Source: Shewanella gelidii
GTDB lineage: Bacteria; Pseudomonadota; Gammaproteobacteria; Enterobacterales; Shewanellaceae
Length of the DNA: 64,000 nt
Reading direction: 5' to 3'
Assembly (NCBI RefSeq): GCF_014647855.1
Contig: NZ_BMPZ01000004.1
Location: 1-64,000, forward strand
Positions within the stretch are counted from its first letter, which is position 1; every line of letters begins with the position of its first letter. The translations under genes were made by a program, and so were the position numbers. The notes beneath the pieces are model-generated. The model had not been told where the DNA came from and did not search any database. It saw only the letters and a list, made by a program, of their open reading frames with translations. This document shows positions 55,601-64,000 of the stretch, one piece after another.

Positions 55601-56110
55601 ATGATGCGAGCCAACTTCTTAAACAGCGTGATAGCAGCACTTTTGATTGTGATGGGTGCTGCATCATTCACAACACAAGCGGTGCCGTTTTCATTGAAAA
55701 CCATCCGCGCCACAGAAGCTACATCTGTAGATAATGGTTTAGCAACGGTGGCGATGATTTATCAACCCGATTGCCCATGGTGTAAGAAGCAAGGCGAAGT
55801 GCTAACCCAAGCTTTTGAACAATGCCATGATGTTGTGAATATCGTTTTAGTGGGGACTCGTGGAAATAAACGGCAGTTGAAGAAAGAGTTGAAGCATTAC
55901 CATAAAGAGCTTCCTTCTTTCTTGGCGTCGCGACAATTCTTGAGAAGCATCGGTGGCTATCAAGCATCGCCAACCACATTGATTTATGACGAGCATGGGC
56001 GTTTGTTAAAGAAAAAGCGAGGGTTTATCGCTGAAGATAAACTCGCCAATGCTTTTGATGTGATTACCCACGGGAGTTGTCAGCTTGAGCTCGCTAAGCG
56101 AAGTGCTTAA
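55601..56110 (+). CDS. Secreted thioredoxin-fold protein (CPWC)
   Basis: 169 aa: signal peptide (about 1-27), then a thioredoxin-like domain with active site CPWCKKQ at about 63 and a cis-Pro region QASPTTLIY. It resembles the DsbC/TlpA class, with the basic CPWC dipeptide predicting a relatively oxidising or isomerase function. It follows the CxxC-plug TonB receptor in the same operon and is predicted to be periplasmic. A further Cys (GSC) lies near the C-terminus. Confidence 0.82.
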   Translation: MMRANFLNSVIAALLIVMGAASFTTQAVPFSLKTIRATEATSVDNGLATVAMIYQPDCPWCKKQGEVLTQAFEQCHDVVNIVLVGTRGNKRQLKKELKHYHKELPSFLASRQFLRSIGGYQASPTTLIYDEHGRLLKKKRGFIAEDKLANAFDVITHGSCQLELAKRSA

Positions 56111-56127
56111 CTAACTGCCACAAATTA

Positions 56128-56157
56128 AAAAAGCCGCAGATTCATCTGCGGCTTTTT
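56128..56157. terminator. Bidirectional terminator between the thioredoxin gene and gor
   Basis: AGCCGCAGA-TTCA-TCTGCGGCT is flanked by A and T runs. It lies between convergent genes and should end both transcripts. Confidence 0.88.
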
Positions 56158-56182
56158 GTTGTTTCCTGTGTCGCGTTTTGCA

Positions 56183-57538
56183 CTATCTCATGGTCACGAA
56201 CTCTTCGGCACCGGTTGGGTGGATGGCCACAACGGCATCAAAATCTGCTTTGGTCGCTCCCATCTTCATGGCAACACCAAAGCCCTGTAGGATCTCATCC
56301 ATTCCAAAACCAATTCCATGAATGCCGACAACGGTTTCATTTTCTCCTGCGCAAATGAGCTTCATCTTACAAGCTTGGCGATGGCTGGTGACTGCGGTAT
56401 ACATGGAGGTAAAGCCAGATTGGTAAACCTTGATACTGTCGGCACCATATTGCGCCTCAGCTTCTGGCTCTGTCAGTCCCATTGTGCCAATGGGTGGATG
56501 GCTGAACACGACCGTTGGGATCAAGCTGTAATCCATTTTCGCGTCATGCATGCCGTTAAATAGTCGTTCCGAAAGCAAACGTCCTGCCTTGACGGCAACA
56601 GGGGTCAATTCGACGCCGCCTGACATAATATCACCTACACAATAAATTCCTTTGTCCGACGTATTTTGTTGCTCATCAGTAATAACATAGCCTTTGGCGT
56701 CCAGCTCCACTTGCGTGTTTTCTAGGCCGATATTATTTGTTGAAGGGGAGCGGCCGATCGCCCAAATCAGGCTGTCAACGGTCAGTTGGTTGCCATTCTC
56801 GAGGTTGAGTGTCAGGCTGCCGTCACTATTTTTGATGACCGATTTCGGGATGCTTTGGGTATGCAGTGTCGGTCCATCAGTGGCCATGGCTTCAACTAAT
56901 GCTTCAGTTAATAGGGGATCAAAGTTTCTTAGTGGCGCATGTTTGCGGACGAGCAGGTGAGTTTCACTGCCGAGTGCATGTAAAACGCCGGCAACTTCCA
57001 CTGCGATATAACCTGCACCAACCACGGCAACGCGTTTTGGCTGCTGTTTTAATTCAAAGAAACCATCGGAGTCAATGCCATACTCTGCACCCGGAATATC
57101 TGGAATCGTCGGTGCGCCGCCGGTGGCGATCAAGATATGATCTGCTGTGTATTGCTCTCCATCGACTTCGATGGTGTTGCTGTTTACAAAGCGGCCATAA
57201 CCATTCAGTAAATTGACCTGATTGTTGGTGAAACCTCGACCATAGGCTTCATGGATCCGACCAATGTAAGCCTCTCTATTTTCAACTAACGTGTTCCAGT
57301 CGAATTTGTTGACGGTGACATCAAACCCATAATCCTTCGCATACAAGTTGAGTGCTTCGGCAACATGAGCACCGTACCACATTACTTTTTTGGGGACACA
57401 GCCAACGTTTACACAAGTGCCACCGACATGTTTCGCTTCTATCAATAGCACTTTTGCGCCACGCATTGCCGCGCGGTTTGCCGAAGCTATGCCACCGCTA
57501 CCTGCGCCAAGACATATATAGTCAAAATGTTGAGCCAT
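56183..57538 (-). CDS. gor: Glutathione reductase
   Basis: 451 aa flavoprotein reducing glutathione disulfide with NADPH. The N-terminal FAD motif [14 protein letters not shown] and the redox disulfide [13 protein letters not shown] (Cys42, Cys47) are present. So are [15 protein letters not shown] for NADPH binding and the C-terminal His-Glu pair in [11 protein letters not shown]. The ATG at 57538 has GGAGAA upstream. Neighbouring prlC recurs beside gor in related bacteria. Confidence 0.97.
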   Translation of the reverse strand: MAQHFDYICLGAGSGGIASANRAAMRGAKVLLIEAKHVGGTCVNVGCVPKKVMWYGAHVAEALNLYAKDYGFDVTVNKFDWNTLVENREAYIGRIHEAYGRGFTNNQVNLLNGYGRFVNSNTIEVDGEQYTADHILIATGGAPTIPDIPGAEYGIDSDGFFELKQQPKRVAVVGAGYIAVEVAGVLHALGSETHLLVRKHAPLRNFDPLLTEALVEAMATDGPTLHTQSIPKSVIKNSDGSLTLNLENGNQLTVDSLIWAIGRSPSTNNIGLENTQVELDAKGYVITDEQQNTSDKGIYCVGDIMSGGVELTPVAVKAGRLLSERLFNGMHDAKMDYSLIPTVVFSHPPIGTMGLTEPEAEAQYGADSIKVYQSGFTSMYTAVTSHRQACKMKLICAGENETVVGIHGIGFGMDEILQGFGVAMKMGATKADFDAVVAIHPTGAEEFVTMR

Positions 57539-57869
57539 GCTTATTCTCCAATTCATTTAAGCCTTCATCATAGTGATATGGGGCATTATTCCTGTAATTC
57601 AATCGGTGGTGGTTTGCTGGGGTTTGAATTCCTGCTGTGCTTGCGCTTGTGAATTCAGCATATCACTATCGGCGCAATTTAAAGGGAATATTATGGGGGA
57701 TGCCCTCGGTCTAATTAGCTAAGACCGGTGCACTGGATAAAAAAATTCAATAAGACATGCTACTCAGCGAAACCAGGACTGCAGTAACCATTCATTACAA
57801 ACAGTATCCATCAAAGCGGATGAAAATTCTTTGGGTTTAAATCGGTGTACTGTGGCTTATTACCAGCGA
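57539..57869. other. Intergenic region upstream of gor with an inverted repeat
   Basis: About 330 bp, no gene supported. Arms ATAGTGATATG (57570-57580) and CATATCACTAT (57659-57669) form a perfect 11-bp inverted repeat 78 bp apart, of unknown purpose. A GAATTC pair also lies within. No recognised OxyR site. Confidence 0.4.
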
Positions 57870-58394
57870 CTAGCGGTAAATATGGCAGTGCCTTAAGTCT
57901 TTTATGGATGGGCCTTGTCCTTTGCAATTCAAGCAATCCCACTCTTTTAAACGCTGAGTGCGTTCTTGCGCATGATATCCGTATTTGGAATTTCCGGCTT
58001 GACGCTCACTTTTTCTTAGCTGCTTTAGACGCTGATTGAGCCAGCGGCAGCGGGGATGGTCGGCGGTTGCAATCTGAGCCAGATGCTTTTTCGATGGCTT
58101 GCTAGATTTTTTGTGCACGGATGATTGCTTACTTTTCGACTGCCTAGATTTGATGCGCTTAGGTGGCGTTTCGATTGCAGCCTCTTTGGACGAATAGTCT
58201 AATGCTGGCTGTGTTTGAGGTGGGAAGCGAATGGGATTGCCTTGGTTATCTAATATGACGTTCATTGGCAAGGTACGTTTATTGTTTGTGGTATTTGCCT
58301 TGGCGCTTGTGACTGTTGAGAGGCAAAACAATATCACCAAGAATAGAGCGAGTGGTGAAAGGAACAAAGATTGGACGGGGGTGGCGGATAACAT
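57870..58394 (-). CDS. Hypothetical secreted basic protein
   Basis: 174 aa: signal peptide (about 1-33), then a Lys/Ser-rich linker (about 75-105) and a conserved-looking C-terminal segment with CRWLNQRLKQLRKSERQ and WDCLNCKGQGPSIKDLRHC. It may be exported to the periplasm. The function is unknown; similar proteins tend to occur next to gor and prlC in this group. It could be an envelope or RNA/DNA-binding protein, but nothing shows that. Confidence 0.6.
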   Translation of the reverse strand: MLSATPVQSLFLSPLALFLVILFCLSTVTSAKANTTNNKRTLPMNVILDNQGNPIRFPPQTQPALDYSSKEAAIETPPKRIKSRQSKSKQSSVHKKSSKPSKKHLAQIATADHPRCRWLNQRLKQLRKSERQAGNSKYGYHAQERTQRLKEWDCLNCKGQGPSIKDLRHCHIYR

Positions 58395-58474
58395 TCCTTG
58401 TTTCTCCTATGGTTGACTTATATACGGCTTACGTGGGCCGATCCATGAGCCCAAATAAAGCCTAGGTCAAATCG

Positions 58475-59236
58475 TTAAAATGTCCAGTTAAGATAGATTC
58501 CTGCGAATGTTTCATTCAGCTCATGGCTCGAATACCCCACCTCTTTTTCAATATCATCTAATGCAATGCTATGGCTAATATGTCCTGTTAGATTTAAATG
58601 ATGAGATAGAGCATATTCAGACTCTAGGCCAAACTGAATATGATTCAGGCCGTTGTGTTGCTCTGTCGCCAGTTGGTAGTCAAGACCAATGAGTGCGTAG
58701 GGGCTTAGACGCCAAGTATGACTGGCTTGCCAAGCGCCGTATAATGCCAGCTCAATAAAATATCCGCCGGCCTCGGTAGCATAAGTGTAATTGATTGATG
58801 GAGTGACCCAGCCGAACCCGTTATAAGTTAGTGTGCTGAAAAGCTCATTGTCATTTGTGCGTTCATCACCATAGAACTCTAAACGTTGATAACCGATCGT
58901 GGCTTCAAGGGTATCAGTGATAGAGTTGGTATATTCTAGCCCCAGCTCCCAGCGAACAAAATGCTCGCGATCGCCGCGTCCAACTCGGGCATAGCCATTT
59001 AGGTTTTGACACTGAGCAGCGAAGCCGCTCCAATAGACACCACCACTCTTTAGATTGTCTCTTCCTTCAGAAACAAATTTTGACTCCCACCCTAACTCAA
59101 TGGCGTATTCAACTTGCGTGCTTTGCAGATCGTGCCGATGTTGCGTATAGGCCGTTTCATGTTGAGCAAAAGCAAAGTTTGAAAACGTAGCCAAGATGAA
59201 CGTAAAGATGAAGAAGATGGCGTGAGCAGACGGCAT
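58475..59236 (-). CDS. Putative outer-membrane beta-barrel protein
   Basis: 253 aa with a signal peptide (about 1-24) and alternating hydrophobic/polar strands throughout, ending in NETFAGIYLNWTF with terminal Phe, the recognition signal of the Bam machinery. It resembles small 10- or 12-stranded barrels, such as porin-like or nucleoside/organic-acid channels; the ligand is unknown. It precedes the secreted basic protein gene by 80 bp. Confidence 0.72.
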   Translation of the reverse strand: MPSAHAIFFIFTFILATFSNFAFAQHETAYTQHRHDLQSTQVEYAIELGWESKFVSEGRDNLKSGGVYWSGFAAQCQNLNGYARVGRGDREHFVRWELGLEYTNSITDTLEATIGYQRLEFYGDERTNDNELFSTLTYNGFGWVTPSINYTYATEAGGYFIELALYGAWQASHTWRLSPYALIGLDYQLATEQHNGLNHIQFGLESEYALSHHLNLTGHISHSIALDDIEKEVGYSSHELNETFAGIYLNWTF

Positions 59237-59484
59237 AGCAAAGTGTTTTAAGGAGAATCAATATCCATATCATAATTCGAATTTGAGCATCGCGTGGTAA
59301 CAAAGGTTTGCAATAACCAATCTTTGATGAATATGCTTGAAGTCGATCAAATTTCGATCTGATTTTCGCGCCTAGACAACAAAGCGCTGTCTGTGCCGGC
59401 ATCATGCAAGACAATCGCTTGATATTTCAATTGCGAGCCCATATCTATATAAAATCTGTTTATTTATTTGCTTGAGGATACCTC

Positions 59485-61524
59485 ATGACGAACCCTTTGC
59501 TTCAAAGTCAGACTCTGCCACCATTTTCAGAAATTAAGCCCGAACATATTGTCCCTGCAGTGGAGCAGGCAATCGCTGCATGTCGTGCAAAAATTGATGA
59601 AGTTTTAGCATCCACAGAAGCTTTCTCATGGGAAACCCTTGTCGCACCTCTAGAGCAAACAGATGACGAACTTGGAAAAATCTGGTCGCCGGTTTCACAT
59701 ATGAACTCAGTCTTAAGCACTGATGAGTGGCGTGAAGCCCATGATGCTTGCTTACCTTTATTGTCGGAATATGGCACCTATGTGGGTCAGCATCAAGGTC
59801 TGTACCAGGCATATAAAGCGATTCGTCATTCAGCAGAGTTTGCCAGCTTAACCCAGGCTCAGAAGACCGTCATCGAGCATAGTCTACGCGACTTTGAACT
59901 GTCGGGAATCGGCCTAGATGATGAACAAAAGGCTCGGTACGGCGAGATTGTTAAGCGCATGTCTGAGTTGACCAGCGGTTTTTCGAATCAACTCCTCGAT
60001 GCAACTCAAGCTTGGACCAAGTTAATTACTGATGAGGCTGAATTAGCGGGACTGCCTGAGTCTGCAATTGCTGCAGCTAAAGCAATGGCGGAAGCAACAG
60101 AGCAACAGGGCTGGCTATTTACCCTAGATTTTCCATCTTATCTTCCAGTGATGATGTACAGCGATAATCGCAATTTACGGGAAGAGTGCTATCGAGCCTT
60201 TGTGACCCGAGCATCTGATCAAGGACCCAACGCAGGCGAATTTGATAACGGTCCTTTGATGGATGAAATCTTAGCGTTGCGCCATGAGTTGGCTAAATTA
60301 CTTGGTTTCGATAGTTTTGCTGAAAAGTCACTAGCAACCAAAATGGCACAAAACACCGATCAGGTTTTAAGTTTTCTGGATGAATTGGCACAGCGTTCAA
60401 AACCACAAGCAGAGAATGAGCTTGCTGAACTAAAAGCGTTCGCAAACCAAGAGCATGGCGTCGCAGCGCTTGATGCCTGGGATTTGAGCTATTATGCCGA
60501 AAAGCTCAAACAGCATAAATATCAAGTGTCGCAGGAAGAACTTCGTCCTTACTTCCCTGAAGAACGAGTGCTGTCTGGGTTATTTGATACGGTTGCTCGT
60601 CTTTTCGGTCTAGTGATCACCGAGCAAAAAGATGTAGATACTTGGCACAAAGATGTTCGCTTTTTTAACATTGAAGATGACCAAGGTGTACACCGTGGTA
60701 GCTTTTTCTTTGATTTATATGCCCGCCAAGGGAAACGTGGCGGCGCATGGATGGATGATTGCCGCGCAAGGCGTCAAACGCCAGTAGGGCTCCAACTGCC
60801 TGTGGCTTACTTAACTTGTAACTTTAACGGTCCTGTTGACGGGAAGCCGGCTCTATTTACCCATGATGAAGTGGTGACCTTATTCCATGAGTTTGGCCAT
60901 GGTATTCACCATATGTTGACCAAAATTGATGTGGCGGGTGTGTCCGGTATCAGTGGTGTACCTTGGGATGCTGTTGAGTTGCCGAGTCAGTTTCTAGAAA
61001 ACTGGTGTTGGCAGGAAGAAGCGCTTGCAAAAATTTCAGGCCATTATGAAACAGGTGAACCCCTACCGAAAGCAATGCTAGATAAAATGCTGGCAGCTAA
61101 AAACTTTCAGTCTGGGATGATGATGTTGCGCCAGCTTGAATTCTCGCTGTTTGATTTCCGATTACATCATGAGTTTGACCCGAGTCAAGGGCCACGAATT
61201 CAAGAGACTTTGGATGACGTTCGACGCAAAACCGCAGTGGTTAAAGCGGCGGAGTTTAATCGTTTTCAACATAGTTTTGCGCATATTTTTGCAGGAGGAT
61301 ATGCCGCAGGTTACTACAGCTATAAATGGGCTGAAGTCTTATCTGCGGATGCCTTTTCTCGTTTTGAAGCCGAAGGAATTTTTAATCCGGAGACCGGTCG
61401 TTCATTTCTACACCACATTCTAGAAATGGGGGGAAGTGAAGAGCCAATGGCGTTGTTTATTCGCTTTATGGGTCGCGAACCTAATATTGATGCGTTACTG
61501 CGCCACTCGGGAATTGCAGCGTAA
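59485..61524 (+). CDS. prlC: Oligopeptidase A (M3 metallopeptidase)
   Basis: 679 aa, E. coli PrlC 680 aa. The zinc site HEFGHGIHHML (HExxH plus downstream Glu in VELPSQFLENW) is intact. The enzyme degrades signal peptides and other oligopeptides in the cytoplasm. ATG start; a strong terminator follows. Confidence 0.97.
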   Translation: MTNPLLQSQTLPPFSEIKPEHIVPAVEQAIAACRAKIDEVLASTEAFSWETLVAPLEQTDDELGKIWSPVSHMNSVLSTDEWREAHDACLPLLSEYGTYVGQHQGLYQAYKAIRHSAEFASLTQAQKTVIEHSLRDFELSGIGLDDEQKARYGEIVKRMSELTSGFSNQLLDATQAWTKLITDEAELAGLPESAIAAAKAMAEATEQQGWLFTLDFPSYLPVMMYSDNRNLREECYRAFVTRASDQGPNAGEFDNGPLMDEILALRHELAKLLGFDSFAEKSLATKMAQNTDQVLSFLDELAQRSKPQAENELAELKAFANQEHGVAALDAWDLSYYAEKLKQHKYQVSQEELRPYFPEERVLSGLFDTVARLFGLVITEQKDVDTWHKDVRFFNIEDDQGVHRGSFFFDLYARQGKRGGAWMDDCRARRQTPVGLQLPVAYLTCNFNGPVDGKPALFTHDEVVTLFHEFGHGIHHMLTKIDVAGVSGISGVPWDAVELPSQFLENWCWQEEALAKISGHYETGEPLPKAMLDKMLAAKNFQSGMMMLRQLEFSLFDFRLHHEFDPSQGPRIQETLDDVRRKTAVVKAAEFNRFQHSFAHIFAGGYAAGYYSYKWAEVLSADAFSRFEAEGIFNPETGRSFLHHILEMGGSEEPMALFIRFMGREPNIDALLRHSGIAA

Positions 61525-61580
61525 ACGTTTAAAAAATTAGTTGAATAGTAAAATTGCCTTGGCGGTGATTTGAACAAGTA

Positions 61581-61610
61581 GGGCTTCTTTGGCGATAAGA
61601 AGCCCTTTTT
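61581..61610 (+). terminator. Terminator after prlC
   Basis: GGGCTTCTT-TGGCGAT-AAGAAGCCC followed by TTTTT, 56 bp after the stop codon. Confidence 0.88.
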
Positions 61611-61733
61611 ATGGAAGGTGACAAAGCTAACAAAACAGGATATGCATCGCCGCCGAAAATACATGCTTTCGTTATACTGGAAGTGGGTGCAATGGATTGC
61701 AAGTCAGTTCAGCGATTCATTTAGGTTGTCGTC

Positions 61734-62255
61734 GTGAGTAAACATAAACAACATGGTTTTACCCTGATAGAGCTAGTTGCCGTGATTGTGGTTTTGGCCA
61801 TTATCGCGGTTGTTGCATTAAGTCGCTTCGTTCAGTTTAGTCAAGATGCGAAAACTGCAGTTTTGACTCAATTCAGTGCTGCTGTGAAGTCGGCAAATCA
61901 ACACATGTATATACTTTCGCAACTGCCTAACTATCGTGCACAGGCGGTGTCTGGTCGAGGGGATCTAACGGATGTTGATGTCGATGGTGATGGCATCTTT
62001 GAGACGCGCTTGAAATGTGGTTTCTTAGACAATACCGATGTCGCTAAGCGCTTAAATTACAGCGATGACCAACTTGGCTTTCAATTTGAAGGAGTAGACA
62101 AGGTTTACTTTGGATTTGGGGATGGCAACATTAAATCGAGTCAATGTTATTTTATGTATCGGCAAGCCTATGGCGCGGTTAACCCCAGTGCGTGTAGTCA
62201 GAATGACCCCAATGCCGCCCCTGAGTATCAAATCGTCATCAATGGTTGCTCGTGA
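61734..62255 (+). CDS. Type IV pilin-like protein (prepilin)
   Basis: 173 aa. The prepilin signature KHKQHG|FTLIELVAVIVVLAIIAVVALSR shows a PilD cleavage after Gly8 and the conserved Glu5. The C-terminal domain has a Cys pair (SSQCYFMYRQ, PSACSQND). It may be a minor pilin or an MSHA-type pseudopilin; it stands alone, away from a pilus operon. GTG start with AGG upstream. Confidence 0.82.
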   Translation: MSKHKQHGFTLIELVAVIVVLAIIAVVALSRFVQFSQDAKTAVLTQFSAAVKSANQHMYILSQLPNYRAQAVSGRGDLTDVDVDGDGIFETRLKCGFLDNTDVAKRLNYSDDQLGFQFEGVDKVYFGFGDGNIKSSQCYFMYRQAYGAVNPSACSQNDPNAAPEYQIVINGCS

Positions 62256-62332
62256 GAGGTGACTTTGACTGACTTGTTGTCTGGTACGACCTCTGGTAGC
62301 CTATGCGTCCTTTGAGATAAAGCGATAGATTC

Positions 62333-62887
62333 ATGAACCTGTATTTCCGTTTATTTTGGCTATTATTCTGGCGTGTTCGCCAAGTAAATGAAGCGATTGA
62401 TTTTCTTGGTGTTAGTAAAATTTCCTACCGCGCACTGCCCAGTGACTGTGATATCAATTTCCATTTAACGAACTCGCGCTATCCGGCCTTTATGGATTTG
62501 GCGAGGACCTATATGTTAGCTGAAATGGGCTTGCTGAAGCGCTTCTTGAAGCTGAAGTGGTTCCCAATAGTGAATGCAACAGAATTTACTTTTATTAAAG
62601 ACATCAAGCCGTTAAGCCAGTTTGAAATTGAGAGTAAATTGGTCGGTTGGGATGAAAAGTACTTTTATATAGAGCAACGCTTTATCAGTGAGCAAGGTTT
62701 ACATTGTATTGTTCATGTTCGTGGTGTTTTTGTGTGTAAGCGTAAGCAAGTCGCAATTACGGACTTGTTAGATGTTGCGGGCTTTGACCGCGCACACCCG
62801 GAATTACCCGCAGAAGTTCAGAAATGGAAAGCGTTTTTACAACTCAAAAAAGAGCGTAACTTGCCCGTGGTGGAAGTAGCCGCGTAG
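62333..62887 (+). CDS. Thioesterase-family (hotdog) protein
   Basis: 184 aa hotdog-fold protein of the 4HBT type (YRALPSDCDINFHLTNSRYPAFMDLAR is the conserved acyl-CoA thioesterase core, with the Asp-Asn-His pattern). It begins with a hydrophobic stretch that may anchor it to the membrane. Substrate unknown, probably acyl-CoA or acyl-ACP. Independent of the pilin gene, 77 bp apart. Confidence 0.75.
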   Translation: MNLYFRLFWLLFWRVRQVNEAIDFLGVSKISYRALPSDCDINFHLTNSRYPAFMDLARTYMLAEMGLLKRFLKLKWFPIVNATEFTFIKDIKPLSQFEIESKLVGWDEKYFYIEQRFISEQGLHCIVHVRGVFVCKRKQVAITDLLDVAGFDRAHPELPAEVQKWKAFLQLKKERNLPVVEVAA

Positions 62888-62914
62888 TTCATTTGACAAG
62901 TTATCGGGCAGAGC

Positions 62915-63568
62915 TTAGGGAATGTTTCTAAGCCCTGTGGTTAGCTCTGATTCAGCAATCGACACTTCTTCTTTTACCAACCCCCATGAGCCTCTGAGTT
63001 CTGCTTGCTGCCAGTAGCGGTTTAAGTGATCTAACTCAAATAGAGCAAACTCTTTTCGCGCGACAGGTAAACAAGGGATCAGCGCGCAATCGGCTAAAGA
63101 AAATTGTTCACCACATAGCCAATGATTGTTTGCCAACTGATTGTCGAGGTGCTCTAGAAATATCATGGTTTGGTTTTGGAGCTGTTTCAGCAAAATTTGG
63201 TTGATTTCTTGAGCGGGTTGGCGCCTTATCTTTTCGATTTCAAAGAGTCGCCCACTGAGGTCATAATCGACTAAACGATCAAATAAACGAATATTGAGCT
63301 GTTGCTCTGCAGTGCCAGCGATGAGGTGGGTGCCAGAATCAAATGTCTGGTCAATGTACTCGATAATGATACTCGACTCGGGTAAGCATTGATTATCTTT
63401 GGTTTTTAGCATCGGGAGGTGGCAGGTGCGACAAATTTCCTCAAACTGCTTGCGAGCAAGAGGGTCTTGAATATCGACTTCCCGAGGGAAGAAGTTAAGT
63501 TGCTTTTCGTAAAAGGCAATTAGTACTTTTTGTGAATAACGGGATAATGGATAGTAATACAGCTCCAT
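62915..63568 (-). CDS. Glutathione S-transferase family protein
   Basis: 217 aa: N-terminal thioredoxin-like GST domain (YYYPLSRYSQKVLIAFYEK, LPESSIIIEYID) and a helical C-terminal GST domain. Candidate catalytic residues are Ser9 and Tyr11/Ser12. Role unknown; may conjugate glutathione or act as a reductase. Gor nearby supplies reduced glutathione. Confidence 0.85.
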   Translation of the reverse strand: MELYYYPLSRYSQKVLIAFYEKQLNFFPREVDIQDPLARKQFEEICRTCHLPMLKTKDNQCLPESSIIIEYIDQTFDSGTHLIAGTAEQQLNIRLFDRLVDYDLSGRLFEIEKIRRQPAQEINQILLKQLQNQTMIFLEHLDNQLANNHWLCGEQFSLADCALIPCLPVARKEFALFELDHLNRYWQQAELRGSWGLVKEEVSIAESELTTGLRNIP

Positions 63569-63774
63569 TGGCGATACTCCAGCCGCACGCTTTTATCTTT
63601 CTGGATGATAAAAGAACGTAACGATTGCTTAATGTTGTCAAAATCTATCATTCATTTTTTTGTTGTTATTGATGATCAGGGTGTTGAGCTAATGCTTGGT
63701 GCCGTGGCTCAACTCATTTGTGCGATTGTACGGATGCTTCGCTAACGCAAAAGCAATGGCTCGTACCATTAACT

Positions 63775-64000
63775 TTAGTCGCTTTTTTCAGGTGTAGGCA
63801 CATTTTTAAAAAAGCTTAATGATTTGCTTAAGTAGTCGATAAACACACGGACTCGGGGAGGAATGCTCTCTTCAAAAGGATGGATGGCATAGACGCTTCC
63901 TTGCTTGAGATGGCAGTCGGGCAATAGTCGTGTTAACTCGTGATCAGACAGTGCAGCTTGCACCATATAGTTTGGCAAAATAGCAATGCCGAGGCCCTGT
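63775..64000 (-). CDS. LysR-family regulator, 3' part only
   Basis: The 75 visible codons run off the right end of the window. GLGIAILPNYMVQAALSDHELTRLLPD and VYAIHPFEESIPPRVRVFIDYLSK match the end of a LysR effector-binding domain, where IAxLP and xRVFxDFL are typical. The DNA-binding end is outside, so neither target nor ligand can be given. Confidence 0.8.
   Translation of the reverse strand, partial: QGLGIAILPNYMVQAALSDHELTRLLPDCHLKQGSVYAIHPFEESIPPRVRVFIDYLSKSLSFFKNVPTPEKSD

Overview
The window reads as chromosomal DNA of a mid-GC gammaproteobacterium, most like the marine Alteromonadales (Shewanella/Ferrimonas-type). The clues are the order hemN - DUF2489 - yihI - (csr RNA) - cytochrome c4 - engB - Spot 42 - polA, the kbl-tdh / waaA / kdkA / coaD / mutM block, and the gor - prlC neighbourhood. 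No phage, insertion sequence, CRISPR array, tRNA or rRNA was recognised. Gene content is mostly housekeeping, with lineage-variable cassettes for the cell surface, metals and cofactors.

Layout. 0-5.6 kb: a membrane GGDEF-EAL protein with degenerate catalytic motifs, a lysophospholipase-like hydrolase and a DUF885 lipoprotein. 5.7-14.6 kb: the hemN-to-polA block with two regulatory RNAs on the minus strand. One is a CsrB/CsrC-type RNA with 17 GGA motifs; the other is Spot 42 (spf) with a CRP-like site. 15-19.3 kb: elbB, glpE-glpG, kbl-tdh. 19.7-21.1 kb: two tandem TetR paralogues. 21.3-32.4 kb: the LPS core and surface locus (waaA, kdkA, heptosyltransferase, CDP-glycerol chemistry, pyruvyl transferase, wzi) with coaD. 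32.5-42.5 kb: mutM, then a tungstate transporter / molybdenum-cofactor operon (tupABC-mobA-mobB/moeA). That operon has a textbook sigma-54 promoter and diverges from a sigma-54-type response regulator and its sensor kinase.

42.5-42.8 kb holds two tandem RyhB-type small RNAs, each with its own Fur box and terminator. 42.9-45.7 kb: an acetyltransferase, the queuosine-precursor transporter yhhQ behind a candidate preQ1-I riboswitch, and menF. 46-51.9 kb: an outer-membrane TonB receptor fused operonically to a complete ECF-type transporter (dual ATPase, EcfT, S component), followed by a TiaS-like DDTDD protein and a small four-cysteine protein. I cannot name the substrate, and this is the best candidate for an undescribed system. 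Its promoter region shares an 11-bp palindrome (GACAAATTGTC) with the tup/regulator intergenic region. 52-56.1 kb: an HD-GYP phosphodiesterase, then a Fur-boxed TonB receptor with a CxxC in its plug and a secreted thioredoxin-fold partner. 56.2-64 kb: gor, two envelope proteins, prlC, a pilin-like protein, a thioesterase, a GST and the end of a LysR regulator cut by the window edge.

How it fits together. Three themes recur. One is metal and cofactor supply: Fur/RyhB iron control, tungstate and Moco, and the TonB-ECF cassette. One is envelope building: a Kdo-kinase LPS core with glycerophosphate and pyruvate decoration. One is global RNA regulation: csr RNA, Spot 42, paired RyhBs and a preQ1 switch. 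Start codons were chosen from ribosome-binding sites and family lengths. Transcription starts, operators and substrates are inferences.
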